This document shows, piece by piece, positions 6,293 to 13,917 of a stretch of DNA of 20,261 nt. The stretch spans positions 1 to 20,261 of the forward strand of contig CANRHF010000010.1 of assembly GCA_947630345.1 (NCBI GenBank). The letters are read 5' to 3'. The notes beneath the pieces are model-generated. The model had not been told where the DNA came from. It saw only the letters and a program-made list of their open reading frames with translations, and did not search any database. The stretch comes from an uncultured Oscillospiraceae bacterium. Lineage in GTDB: Bacteria; Bacillota; Clostridia; Oscillospirales; Oscillospiraceae. The position numbers and the translations under genes are program-made. Position 1 is the first letter of the stretch; every line of letters starts with the position of its first letter.

Positions 6293-8434
6293 ATGGTAGA
6301 GAAAGATCAGCAGAATCAGGATTTTGATTTGGAGGACATTCTGCGGGAATTTGGCGGCCAGGACGCCGCTCCTTCGCCGGAACCGGAGGAACCTCCCGTG
6401 CTGGAGGAGCCGGCGCTTCCGGAGGAGGAATCTTCCGAAGAAAGTTTCCCTGAATCGTACGAGCGGGACGCGCCGGAGCCCGACGAGCCTGCGCCTGATG
6501 AATTGGAGCCCCATGAATCGGAACCTGACGAATCGGAGCCCCTGGAGGAGCCGGAGGAAGCGGCTTGGGAGGACGCCCCTTCCCCGGAGATGAGCCAGGA
6601 CACCGTCCGCCTGGACGAGCTGTCTCAGGTGCGGGAGTCCATGCCGCCTGTGGAGGACACCTACCGGGAGATGCCGCCTCCTCCCGAGCCCAAGGTGGAG
6701 CCCTTCTCCCAAAACTGGGAACCGGAGTACGAGGAGCCCATGGGCACCTACGTTCCGCCTCAGCCCATCACCTTCCGCACCAAGTCCCGCCTGGGAGAAT
6801 TGAAGCGTAAGCTCATCGCGGGGCCGGAAAAGCGGTACTATGAGCTGACGGAAATGGGCCTGGGAAGATTGCAGCTGGTTATTTTCCTCAGCGTGGTGGT
6901 GCTGGCGGTGTCCATCGCCACCACGGCCATGTACGCCATGGACATGATCCCGGAGAACCGGATGAAGCTGATGGTCTACGGCCAGTTTCTGGCGCTGCTC
7001 CTTTCCGCCCTGCTGGGCAGCTTTCAGATGATCGACGGCGTGGCCGATTTGTTCCGGGGAAAGTTTACTCTGAATACCATGCTGGCCTGCACCTTTGCCG
7101 CCTGCTGCGTGGACGCCATCCTGGGCCTGCAGGAGCTGCGGGTGCCCTGCTGCGCCGCCTTTGGCCTGCAGGTGACCATGTCCCTCTGGGCGGAGTACCA
7201 CCGGAAGAACACGGAAATGGGCCAGATGGACACCATGCGCAAGGCCATCCGTCTGGACAGCGTGGTGTGCCAGCCGGACTACTACGAGGGAAAAACCGGA
7301 ATCCTCCGGGGCGAAGGCCAGGTGGAGGATTTCATGGACCACTATACCGCGCCCTCCACGCCGGAACGGGTGATGAACTGGTACGCGCTGGCGGCGCTGC
7401 TGGCCGCCCTGGCGGCGGCGGTGACCGCGGGGCTTCTCCACGGCTTTTCCATGGGGGTGCAGGTGCTGTCGGTATCCCTGCTGGCAGCGGTGCCCGCCTC
7501 CGCGTTTATTGCCCTGACCCGGCCCATGTCCATTCTGGAGCGGCGGTTCCACCGGCTGGGCACGGTGCTGTGCGGCTGGGAGGGCGTGAAGGCACTGTCT
7601 GGCAAGGCGGCCTTCCCCCTGTTTTACAGCGACCTGTTCCCCGGCCGGGCAACGAAAATGAACGGCGTGAAGTTTTACGGCAGCCGGGATCCGGACCAGG
7701 TGGTGGCCTATGCCGCCTCCGTGATCGAGGCCGACGGCGGCGGGCTGGCGTCCTTGTTCAACAAGCTGCTGGACAGCCGGAACGGGCGGCACTATGACAC
7801 GCTGAACCTGAACACCTATGAAGGCGGCGTGGGCGGCGAGGTCAATGGCGAGCCGGTGCTGGTGGGCACCCTGCCCTTTATGCGGGACATGGGGGTGGAG
7901 ATCCCTGACGGCACCCGGGTGAGTCAAGCGGTGTATGTGGCGGTGGACGGGGAGCTGTGCGGCCTGTTTGCCATCAGCTGCGACAAGGTCTCTGATGCCG
8001 CCGCCGGCCTGACCACCCTCTGCGCCTACCGGAGCCTGACGCCGGTGCTGGTGACCAATGATTTCCTCCTCAGCGCCAGCTTTCTCCGGGGCCGGTTCGG
8101 CATCAACCCGCGGCGGATCGCCTTCCCTCAGCGGGAAGAGCGGACGGAACTGGCGAATAGAAGGCCGGACCCGGACTGCGTCGCCGCCGCCCTCACCACT
8201 CAGGAGGGCTTGGCGCCCGCCGCCTTCGCGGTCACCGGGGCTAAATCCCTGCGCACCGCTTCCATCATTGGCGTCGTGGTTCACATGCTGGGCGGCATCG
8301 TGGGCCTGGTGATGATGGCGGTCCTGGCGGTACTGGGGGCATCCCAGCTTCTCACGCCGGTGAATATGCTGCTCTACGAGCTGGTTTGGATGATCCCTGG
8401 ATTCCTGGTCACGGAGTGGACCCGGGCGGTGTGA
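6293..8434 (+). CDS. P-type ATPase-like membrane protein, apparently catalytically inactive
   Basis: A 713-residue protein with the layout of a P1B (heavy-metal) ATPase. Residues 1-165 are a Glu/Pro-rich acidic tail with repeated EPDE/EPHE-like units. Membrane segments lie at about 193-216, 229-248, 262-280, 285-305, 361-382, 389-407, 657-680 and 690-710. VPASAFIALTRP sits in the place of the CPC-ALxxATP helix. It is followed, at the expected distance through GTVLCGWEGVKAL, by SDLFPG (Asp447) where ATPases have DKTGT. GGEVNGEPVLVGTLPFM (about 512-528) matches the ATP-binding domain, and QAVYVAVDGELCGLFAIS precedes VTNDF (587-591) where TGDN is expected. The TGE actuator domain is shrunken and no GDGxND hinge is present. 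Transport by phosphorylation therefore seems impossible; a sensing or scaffold role is a guess. RBS GGAGG precedes the ATG, and the gene follows rlmB by 12 nt. Confidence 0.75.
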   Translation: MVEKDQQNQDFDLEDILREFGGQDAAPSPEPEEPPVLEEPALPEEESSEESFPESYERDAPEPDEPAPDELEPHESEPDESEPLEEPEEAAWEDAPSPEMSQDTVRLDELSQVRESMPPVEDTYREMPPPPEPKVEPFSQNWEPEYEEPMGTYVPPQPITFRTKSRLGELKRKLIAGPEKRYYELTEMGLGRLQLVIFLSVVVLAVSIATTAMYAMDMIPENRMKLMVYGQFLALLLSALLGSFQMIDGVADLFRGKFTLNTMLACTFAACCVDAILGLQELRVPCCAAFGLQVTMSLWAEYHRKNTEMGQMDTMRKAIRLDSVVCQPDYYEGKTGILRGEGQVEDFMDHYTAPSTPERVMNWYALAALLAALAAAVTAGLLHGFSMGVQVLSVSLLAAVPASAFIALTRPMSILERRFHRLGTVLCGWEGVKALSGKAAFPLFYSDLFPGRATKMNGVKFYGSRDPDQVVAYAASVIEADGGGLASLFNKLLDSRNGRHYDTLNLNTYEGGVGGEVNGEPVLVGTLPFMRDMGVEIPDGTRVSQAVYVAVDGELCGLFAISCDKVSDAAAGLTTLCAYRSLTPVLVTNDFLLSASFLRGRFGINPRRIAFPQREERTELANRRPDPDCVAAALTTQEGLAPAAFAVTGAKSLRTASIIGVVVHMLGGIVGLVMMAVLAVLGASQLLTPVNMLLYELVWMIPGFLVTEWTRAV

Positions 8435-8456
8435 CGGTCCCGCGACAATCCCATAC

Positions 8457-8488
8457 AAAACGAGGCCGCCGGGTGACCGGCGGCCTCG
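8457..8488 (-). terminator. Terminator for the murA/DUF4279 unit
   Basis: A perfect 12-bp stem, CGAGGCCGCCGG (8461-8472) with CCGGCGGCCTCG (8477-8488), has a GTGA loop and is followed on the minus strand by TTTTGT. It lies between convergent genes and may also slow plus-strand transcripts, although no T run follows on that side. Confidence 0.75.
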
Positions 8489-8522
8489 AAACATATTATA
8501 GCGCTTGTTTGACGGGCGGCGG

Positions 8523-9029
8523 TTACACCGGCCAGTCCGCTTCCTCTTGCCCATGTTCGTACACATATAGATCTACGCTAATCTCCGTTTCCGTTTCATG
8601 GCAGAAGCGGATCACGTCGCTGTCAAAGTCCAGCGCCGGCGCGACCTCACTGTAAACATGGGGCACGACCATCAGGTAATAGCGCACATTGTACTCGTTT
8701 TTGATCTCCCGCAGGGTGGAGATGTGGGGGGCAAGGGTCTGGACGATGCTGGCGCATTGGCTGCCGGCGTCCATGGCCGGGGCGATCTGCTGGCAGGCAG
8801 CCCATTCGGAAAAGGTACTGGATCCGCAGCCCGGCGCAAGGGGCTCGCCCAGCTTTTTGGTGTGGACCGGCTGGATGCCCAGGCGGTTGGTGATCTCGTC
8901 GGGATCAAAGCCGCCACCCTCGGCGGCGACGAAGCCGATTCCGTCTTCAAGCTGTCCTTCGCTGCAGATCATGAAATAAGAGTGGCAGGTGGGTTGTTCC
9001 GCAAAGTCCATGTGTTTCGTTCTCTCCAA
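8523..9029 (-). CDS. DUF4279 family protein
   Basis: Up to 168 residues, soluble, no signal peptide. The central GGFDPDEITNRLGIQPVHTK (about residues 39-58) followed by a G-x-x-x-S-x-W-like stretch is the hallmark of DUF4279, a domain of unknown biochemical function. The C-terminal half reads as alternating strands and a helix, ending in an acidic tail. Two starts are possible: TTG at 9029 with GGAGGAG about 10 nt upstream, or ATG at 9011 (162 residues) with GGAGAG at similar spacing. Conserved sequence begins after both, so it does not decide. The gap of 29 nt after murA and the lack of a promoter suggest cotranscription with murA. A CGGGGC/GCCCCG hairpin sits in the gap, with the GGAGG in its loop. 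Confidence 0.8.
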   Translation of the reverse strand: MERTKHMDFAEQPTCHSYFMICSEGQLEDGIGFVAAEGGGFDPDEITNRLGIQPVHTKKLGEPLAPGCGSSTFSEWAACQQIAPAMDAGSQCASIVQTLAPHISTLREIKNEYNVRYYLMVVPHVYSEVAPALDFDSDVIRFCHETETEISVDLYVYEHGQEEADWPV

Positions 9030-9058
9030 TTGTACGGGGCTCCTCCGCGCCCCGGTGA

Positions 9059-10327
9059 TTACGGTTCTTCAATTCGCCGGATTTTCGCGCCAAGGCTGGT
9101 GAGCTTATCGATGATGTTCTCATAGCCCCGCTCGATGTAGTGGACGTCCTCCACGGTGGTCACGCCCTCGGCGGCCAGCCCGGCGATGACCAGGGCGGCC
9201 CCGGCCCGCAGATCGTGGGCATGGACCGTGGCCCCGTGGAGCTTCTCCCGGCCGGTGACGGTGGCGGTTTTTCCGCTGATGAGGATATCCGCACCCATGC
9301 TCTCCAGCTCCGCGCAGTAGCCGAAGAACCGGGTCTCATAGACGCTCTCTGTCAGGCGGCTGATCCCCGCCGCCAGGGACATACATACGCAGATCTGGGC
9401 CTGCATATCCGTGGGGAAGCCGGGGTAGGGCCGGGTCTTCACCGTGGTGCAGCGCAGTCGGCCCGTGGACTGGACCCGCACCGCATCGTCGTAATTGATG
9501 ATCCGGACGCCCATTTCCCGGAGCTTGGTGGTGATGCACTCCAGGTGCTTGGGAATCACGTTGCGCACCAGCACATTTCCGCCGGTGGCGGTGGCGGCGG
9601 CCAAATAGGTGCCCGCCTCGATCTGGTCGGGGATGATGGCATAGCTGCCGCCCCGCAGAGAGCGGACGCCCCGGATCTTTACGGTGTCCGTCCCGGCACC
9701 GGAGATGTTGGCGCCCATGGTGTTGAGGAAGTTGGCCAGGTCCACAATGTGGGGCTCCTTGGCGGCGTTCTCGATCACGGTTTGGCCGGGCAGCAGCACG
9801 GCGGATAGCATGATGTTGACGGTAGCGCCCACGCTCACCACGTCCAGACTCACCCGCTCGCCCTTCAGGCCGTCGGGGCCGGGCTCCAGGTCCACATAGT
9901 CGTCGGTCTCCTCTACTTCCGCGCCCAGGGCCAGGAAGCCCTTGATGTGCTGGTCGATGGGCCGGGAGGCAAAGTTGCAGCCGCCGGGCAGCGCCACATG
10001 GGCCCTGCCGAAGCGGCCCAGCAGAGCGCCCATGAGATAGTAGCTGGCCCGCATTTGACGCACCAGCTCGGGGTCCGGGCAGGTGCAGGTGACGCCGGTG
10101 CAGTCGATGAGCACAACGTTTCCCGGTTCCCAGGCGATCTCCGCCCCCATGCCGGACAGAATATCCAGCAGCACTCGGACGTCGGAGATGTCTGGCACAT
10201 TTTCTATTCGGCACTTGCCGCTTACCAGCAGCGCCGCCGGAAGGATCGCCACCGCCGCGTTTTTCGCGCCGCTGATGGTAACGGTCCCGGAAAGGGGCGT
10301 ACCGCCCTGAATTTCATATTTAGCCAA
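9059..10327 (-). CDS. murA: UDP-N-acetylglucosamine 1-carboxyvinyltransferase (MurA)
   Basis: 422 residues. The enzyme transfers enolpyruvate from PEP to UDP-GlcNAc, the first committed step of peptidoglycan synthesis, in the cytosol. With the start chosen here, Lys22 and Asn23 (SGAKNAA) and the loop Cys117 in LPGGCNFASRP line up with E. coli Lys22, Asn23 and Cys115, so the fosfomycin-target cysteine is present. GFPTDMQAQ carries the catalytic Asp. Start choice: an upstream in-frame TTG at 10384 has no ribosome binding site and would add 19 unrelated residues. The TTG at 10327 has AAGGAGAGG 8 nt upstream and begins MAKYEIQGG, as MurA proteins do. No ATG fits. A consensus promoter lies about 75 bp upstream. 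The DUF4279 gene follows 29 nt after the stop. Confidence 0.96.
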   Translation of the reverse strand: MAKYEIQGGTPLSGTVTISGAKNAAVAILPAALLVSGKCRIENVPDISDVRVLLDILSGMGAEIAWEPGNVVLIDCTGVTCTCPDPELVRQMRASYYLMGALLGRFGRAHVALPGGCNFASRPIDQHIKGFLALGAEVEETDDYVDLEPGPDGLKGERVSLDVVSVGATVNIMLSAVLLPGQTVIENAAKEPHIVDLANFLNTMGANISGAGTDTVKIRGVRSLRGGSYAIIPDQIEAGTYLAAATATGGNVLVRNVIPKHLECITTKLREMGVRIINYDDAVRVQSTGRLRCTTVKTRPYPGFPTDMQAQICVCMSLAAGISRLTESVYETRFFGYCAELESMGADILISGKTATVTGREKLHGATVHAHDLRAGAALVIAGLAAEGVTTVEDVHYIERGYENIIDKLTSLGAKIRRIEEP

Positions 10328-10402
10328 GGGAAGATCCTCTCCTTGATGACGTTTTACAATGGAAAACTTCGCCGTTTCTGTCAAAACGGAGGACTATCAT
10401 GG

Positions 10403-10431
10403 ATTATAACACGAATTTTGAATTATGTAAA
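10403..10431 (-). promoter_or_regulatory. murA promoter
   Basis: On the minus strand: TTTACA (10426-10431), a 17-bp spacer and a perfect TATAAT (10403-10408). It lies about 10 bp past the end of the upstream methyltransferase gene and gives a leader of roughly 70 nt. Confidence 0.8.
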
Positions 10432-10440
10432 GCCCGTATT

Positions 10441-11733
10441 TTACCGTCGGAGTCCCTTGGGGTAGTGGTTTTTCAGCCATCGCCCGTCTCCCTTGGCCCA
10501 GCCCAGGGAAACCCCGTCCACGGTGACCACCACCCAGCCCCGGCGGGGGGAGGGGAGGGCTTCCCCGTGGAGGTAAGCGCCGATCTCCGGGCTGTCCCAG
10601 GTGTAGTCTGCCTCCGGCGCACTCGCCGGCTGGTACAGGGCCAGGGCGTGGACCGGAAGGAACCGGTCTCCCCGGATCTCCCCCAGCGCCAGGCCGGGAC
10701 GCGGAACGGTCAGCCCTTTTAGCGCCGGCGTCTCCAGCGGCGTCAGGTACAGGACGTTTCCAAAGAGGACCGGTGTTCCCGCCGGAAGAGCAATGCCCAC
10801 CTCCCGGCAGAAGGTCTCGCAGCACTTCGGCAGCTTTGCCTGGGGCAGAAGCGCGGGCGTTTCCGCTTTAGAGTCCTCCGTCCGGGTGAACACGGCGGCA
10901 AAATGCCCCTCTCCCAGCAGCTTGTGGGGCCAGAGCCGGTAGGTCTCCAGAGACCCGGAGGCAAACCAGGGGGCCTTTACAGGCTCTGGGGAGAAAGCGG
11001 GGTGAGCTTCCAGGAACCATTCCGCGACTTTCTCATCTTCTTCGGGGGCAAAGGTGCAGGTGGAGTAGACCAGCCTTCCGGCGGGGGCTACCAGGGCTGC
11101 GGCGCAGTCCAGAATTTCCCGCTGCCGCCGGGCGCACATGGCCACGGTCTCCGGACTCCAGTCCGTTACCGCCGCCTCCTCCTTGCGGAACATCCCCTCT
11201 CCCGAGCAGGGAGCGTCCACCAGCACCCGGTGGAAGAATCCGGGCAGCCGGGCGGCCAATTTCTGAGGGGTCTCGTTTGTCACCAGGGCATTGGAGACGC
11301 CCATCCGTTCCACGTTCCGGCTCAGGACGGCGGCCCGCTTCGGATGGATCTCGTTGGCAACCAGAAGCCCCCGGCCCGCCATCCGCCCGGCGATCTGGGT
11401 GGCCTTTCCCCCGGGCGCGGCGCAAAGATCCAGCACCCGCTCGCCGGGCTGGGGGTCCAGCAGGGTCACCGGGGCCATGGCGCTGGCTTCCTGTAAATAA
11501 TATACGCCCGCCTCGTGATAAGGGTGCAGTCCGGGACGGGCCTGGGGGTCAAAATAAAATCCCAGAGGCTCCCAGGGTACCGGGTCGCCCAGAAAGGGAA
11601 GGGCTTTGACGGGCCTTTTTCGGGGATGGAGCCGCATAGCAACGGCCCTGGGCCGCTCCAGGCTTGCCAGGAACGCGGGATATTCCGGCCCCAGCTGGGC
11701 CTCCATCCGCTTCAAGAACGCCTCCGGCAGCAC
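10441..11733 (-). CDS. rRNA cytosine-C5 methyltransferase, RsmF/NSUN family
   Basis: 430 residues. The family adds a methyl group to C5 of a cytosine in 16S rRNA, using SAM. The Rossmann-like core shows the SAM motif VLDLCAAPGGKATQIA (100-115), motif IV VDAPCSGEG (172-180, Cys176) and motif VI YSTCTFAPEEDE (223-234, Cys226); the second cysteine is the usual nucleophile and the first helps release the product. The C-terminal region, with YLHGEALPSPRRGWVVV and GWAKGDGRWLKNHYPKGLRR, matches the RsmF-type tail with a PUA-like fold. Start choice: GTG at 11733 has AAGGAGGG about 8 nt upstream; the frame is open for 61 more codons, but these run through the promoter. The exact target cytosine cannot be read from sequence. 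Confidence 0.92.
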   Translation of the reverse strand: MLPEAFLKRMEAQLGPEYPAFLASLERPRAVAMRLHPRKRPVKALPFLGDPVPWEPLGFYFDPQARPGLHPYHEAGVYYLQEASAMAPVTLLDPQPGERVLDLCAAPGGKATQIAGRMAGRGLLVANEIHPKRAAVLSRNVERMGVSNALVTNETPQKLAARLPGFFHRVLVDAPCSGEGMFRKEEAAVTDWSPETVAMCARRQREILDCAAALVAPAGRLVYSTCTFAPEEDEKVAEWFLEAHPAFSPEPVKAPWFASGSLETYRLWPHKLLGEGHFAAVFTRTEDSKAETPALLPQAKLPKCCETFCREVGIALPAGTPVLFGNVLYLTPLETPALKGLTVPRPGLALGEIRGDRFLPVHALALYQPASAPEADYTWDSPEIGAYLHGEALPSPRRGWVVVTVDGVSLGWAKGDGRWLKNHYPKGLRR

Positions 11734-11764
11734 GGAACGCCCTCCTTTCCCCAAAACTTTTCCT

Positions 11765-11793
11765 ATTGTATCACAGGAACGGAGGAGTGTCAA
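11765..11793 (-). promoter_or_regulatory. Promoter of the RsmF-type methyltransferase gene
   Basis: On the minus strand: a perfect TTGACA (11788-11793), a 17-bp spacer and TACAAT (11765-11770), about 32 bp before the GTG start. Confidence 0.8.
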
Positions 11794-11815
11794 AGGAAAT
11801 CTGCGTCTCCGGCGT

Positions 11816-11865
11816 AAAAAATGAAGCAGGGCGGCATTAGGCGAAAAGCCTTCATGCCGCCCTGC
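11816..11865 (-). terminator. Terminator of the lipoprotein/C11 protease operon
   Basis: A 12-bp stem, GCAGGGCGGCAT (11826-11837) with ATGCCGCCCTGC (11854-11865), holds an inner AGGC/GCCT stem and is followed on the minus strand by TTCA and six T (11816-11821). It lies about 20 bp after the protease stop codon. Confidence 0.85.
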
Positions 11866-11885
11866 GATCATCCGTGCGCCCCCAT

Positions 11886-13904
11886 TTAGCCTACCGGGCC
11901 CCAGGAGCTGTCCCAATCAATGCCGACAATTTCAGCGGCGCATTCTCCGTCTGGAACCGGGTTTGCCAAGAGTTCTTCATAGGTGTAGAGCATCTGGAAA
12001 TAGGCTGTATTGGAATAAATGCGGTTTCCAAAGATGTCATCGGCGATGAAAACATAGCGGTACTGGCTGGTGTCAACCAGAGGAAGCTCCTCGATCACGC
12101 CTCCGCTTGGCCCGATGGTGACGGTCTCCCCTCTGCTGAGGGAAGCGTTGGAAATGGTCACATCGTTTTGCAGGTCGACTTCTTTGCGAAGCACCGTGAC
12201 CTGATCGCCTTCTTTGAGGGGCGTGATCTGTCTGTCGGCCAGGTTGTTTTCATCCAGACCGTCCCACAGGCCGATCGTCTTATAATATCCGCCGCCGGTA
12301 TAATTGTCGTCCCAGATGAACATGAAACGCAGGTTGGTGCGCTTTCCGTTGACTTCCACGGGAGCGGAAAAGAGAATGTGATCCTCGCTGCTTTCCACCA
12401 CGGAATAATTGAGATACACGCCGTCAAGCGCCAGCCAAATTCCACGGAAATTGCTGGTAAAGGTGAGCTGATCCCAATCCGTTTCGAGATCGTTGTCTTC
12501 ACCCAAGCACACAATTTCAATATGCCGCTCCGCGTCTTCGTTATACGACAGCTGCAAAAGCGAAAACTGGACGGATTTCAGATACCTTCTGCTCTCCTCA
12601 GAAAGCTTTACGGTGAAGTTGCCGCTTGCGTCCACACTGCCCATGTCCTCGAAGACGATGGAATATTCGACGTTCCCGTAGATGTCGGACAGATACTTCT
12701 TATAGGCCGCGCTTGAACAAAGCCGCAGATAATCTTCCAATTCAGAGGGAATATAATTTTGAGGAAAGTACAGGGAAACCCCGCCCAAATTTTCTCGCGC
12801 CTGTCCGCCCACCGTATAGGGCACCAGCTCGTCAATGGCGCGGATAAGCCTTTCCGCCTGGGGGCTGTCTTCGGCGAGACGGCCGGCCAGACCGTATAAA
12901 TCAATCAGGTTGCTGGCGCCCTCGTCCCGTCCGGCGGCCCCGAATTTGCAGGCTTGCTGCGAGGCGCGAATAATGTCGAAATTGCCATACTTTTTTTCGG
13001 CGGCGCTGGAAAGACTTGTCGCGAAATCATCAAAAGCGGCGGAAAAAGCAGAGAACCCCGTTAAATCGAACAGCGACAAGGTCGCCATGTCTCCGCTCAC
13101 AGAGTTTGCGCACTTTTCAATGTAGGCGTCGCACACGGCTCTGCCGATGTCTTCGGTGCTTTTGTTTAGAGAAAAATTCTCCGCCAAAGCAACGTAATCC
13201 CAGCCGCCCGTGGGCTCGATCTCCTCCGAGGCCAGCATATAATCGGCAGCGTCCTTGACGGCCGCCGCCGTCTCGTTGGTCGCCATGAGGCACGCGTCAA
13301 AGCCGATCAAATCAAAATGCTTTCCCCGCAGGGCCTCTTTCAGTTCCGCGGTTGTCAGGCAGTCCATGACATAGTTTTCGTCATAGCAGACTTCGCCCAG
13401 CGCGCCGCCGCCGTGGTCCCATAAAATGAGGGCGGTTTTTTCGGCAGGATATTCCTTTGTGGCAAAATCAATAAAATCCGCCAGCGTCTCCGCCTTGCCC
13501 ATGGAAGCGTTATCAAGCTGCTCAATTTGAATCAGCTTTCCATCCTTGACCTCATAGCGCGTGATGTGATTGGGCGAGACGTCGTGACCGCGCCATTTTT
13601 TGGCGCCGCCGGTCTGAAGGACTACGGTCGTATCCTCCGGGATCTGCGCCTTTAGCAGCTCGTCGATATTCTTGGTCGCGGCACCGCTTTTGGTCTCCAG
13701 GGTGCTCCCACAAAGATAGAGATACACCGCCGATTTCCCCGCGCCCGGGGAAGGCGCGGGTGCGGCTGACGCGTCGCTTTCCGGCGCGACGCTGTCCACG
13801 ACTGAACTTGTCGCATGAGAACGCTCGTTAAAATTCCCCGCGCAGCCGGAAAGAAGGAAAGCGATCATGAAAATCGCCGCGTAGAAGGTCCTCTTTTTTC
13901 GCAT
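11886..13904 (-). CDS. Clostripain family (peptidase C11) lipoprotein
   Basis: 672 residues. The signal peptide (1-20) ends in lipobox LLSGC, so Cys21 should be lipidated and the protein anchored outside the membrane. A Ser/Ala/Pro linker (about 32-57) leads into a C11 cysteine protease domain. The catalytic His164 lies in LILWDHGGGALGE and Cys205 in DLIGFDACLM, both in typical context; family members often cleave after Arg or Lys and may self-process. The C-terminal third (about 430-672) is beta-rich, without a family I recognise. Start choice: the frame extends 114 codons further upstream, but ATG 13904 has TTAGGAG in front and begins the signal peptide. It follows the large lipoprotein gene by 13 nt, so the pair is an operon. 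GC is visibly lower than in flanking housekeeping genes. Confidence 0.9.
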   Translation of the reverse strand: MRKKRTFYAAIFMIAFLLSGCAGNFNERSHATSSVVDSVAPESDASAAPAPSPGAGKSAVYLYLCGSTLETKSGAATKNIDELLKAQIPEDTTVVLQTGGAKKWRGHDVSPNHITRYEVKDGKLIQIEQLDNASMGKAETLADFIDFATKEYPAEKTALILWDHGGGALGEVCYDENYVMDCLTTAELKEALRGKHFDLIGFDACLMATNETAAAVKDAADYMLASEEIEPTGGWDYVALAENFSLNKSTEDIGRAVCDAYIEKCANSVSGDMATLSLFDLTGFSAFSAAFDDFATSLSSAAEKKYGNFDIIRASQQACKFGAAGRDEGASNLIDLYGLAGRLAEDSPQAERLIRAIDELVPYTVGGQARENLGGVSLYFPQNYIPSELEDYLRLCSSAAYKKYLSDIYGNVEYSIVFEDMGSVDASGNFTVKLSEESRRYLKSVQFSLLQLSYNEDAERHIEIVCLGEDNDLETDWDQLTFTSNFRGIWLALDGVYLNYSVVESSEDHILFSAPVEVNGKRTNLRFMFIWDDNYTGGGYYKTIGLWDGLDENNLADRQITPLKEGDQVTVLRKEVDLQNDVTISNASLSRGETVTIGPSGGVIEELPLVDTSQYRYVFIADDIFGNRIYSNTAYFQMLYTYEELLANPVPDGECAAEIVGIDWDSSWGPVG

Positions 13905-13917
13905 ACACGCTCCTAAT

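Noticed and set aside
6194..8566. 790-codon minus-strand frame opposite the P-type-ATPase-like gene
   Set aside because: Arg/His/Gly-rich antisense frame without a signal or motif. It overlaps rlmB and two unrelated intergenic features, and the plus-strand gene has a proper ribosome binding site.
11734..11916. 61-codon upstream extension of the RsmF-type methyltransferase
   Set aside because: It would be transcribed only from upstream of a perfect TTGACA promoter that lies inside it; the GTG at 11733 has the ribosome binding site.
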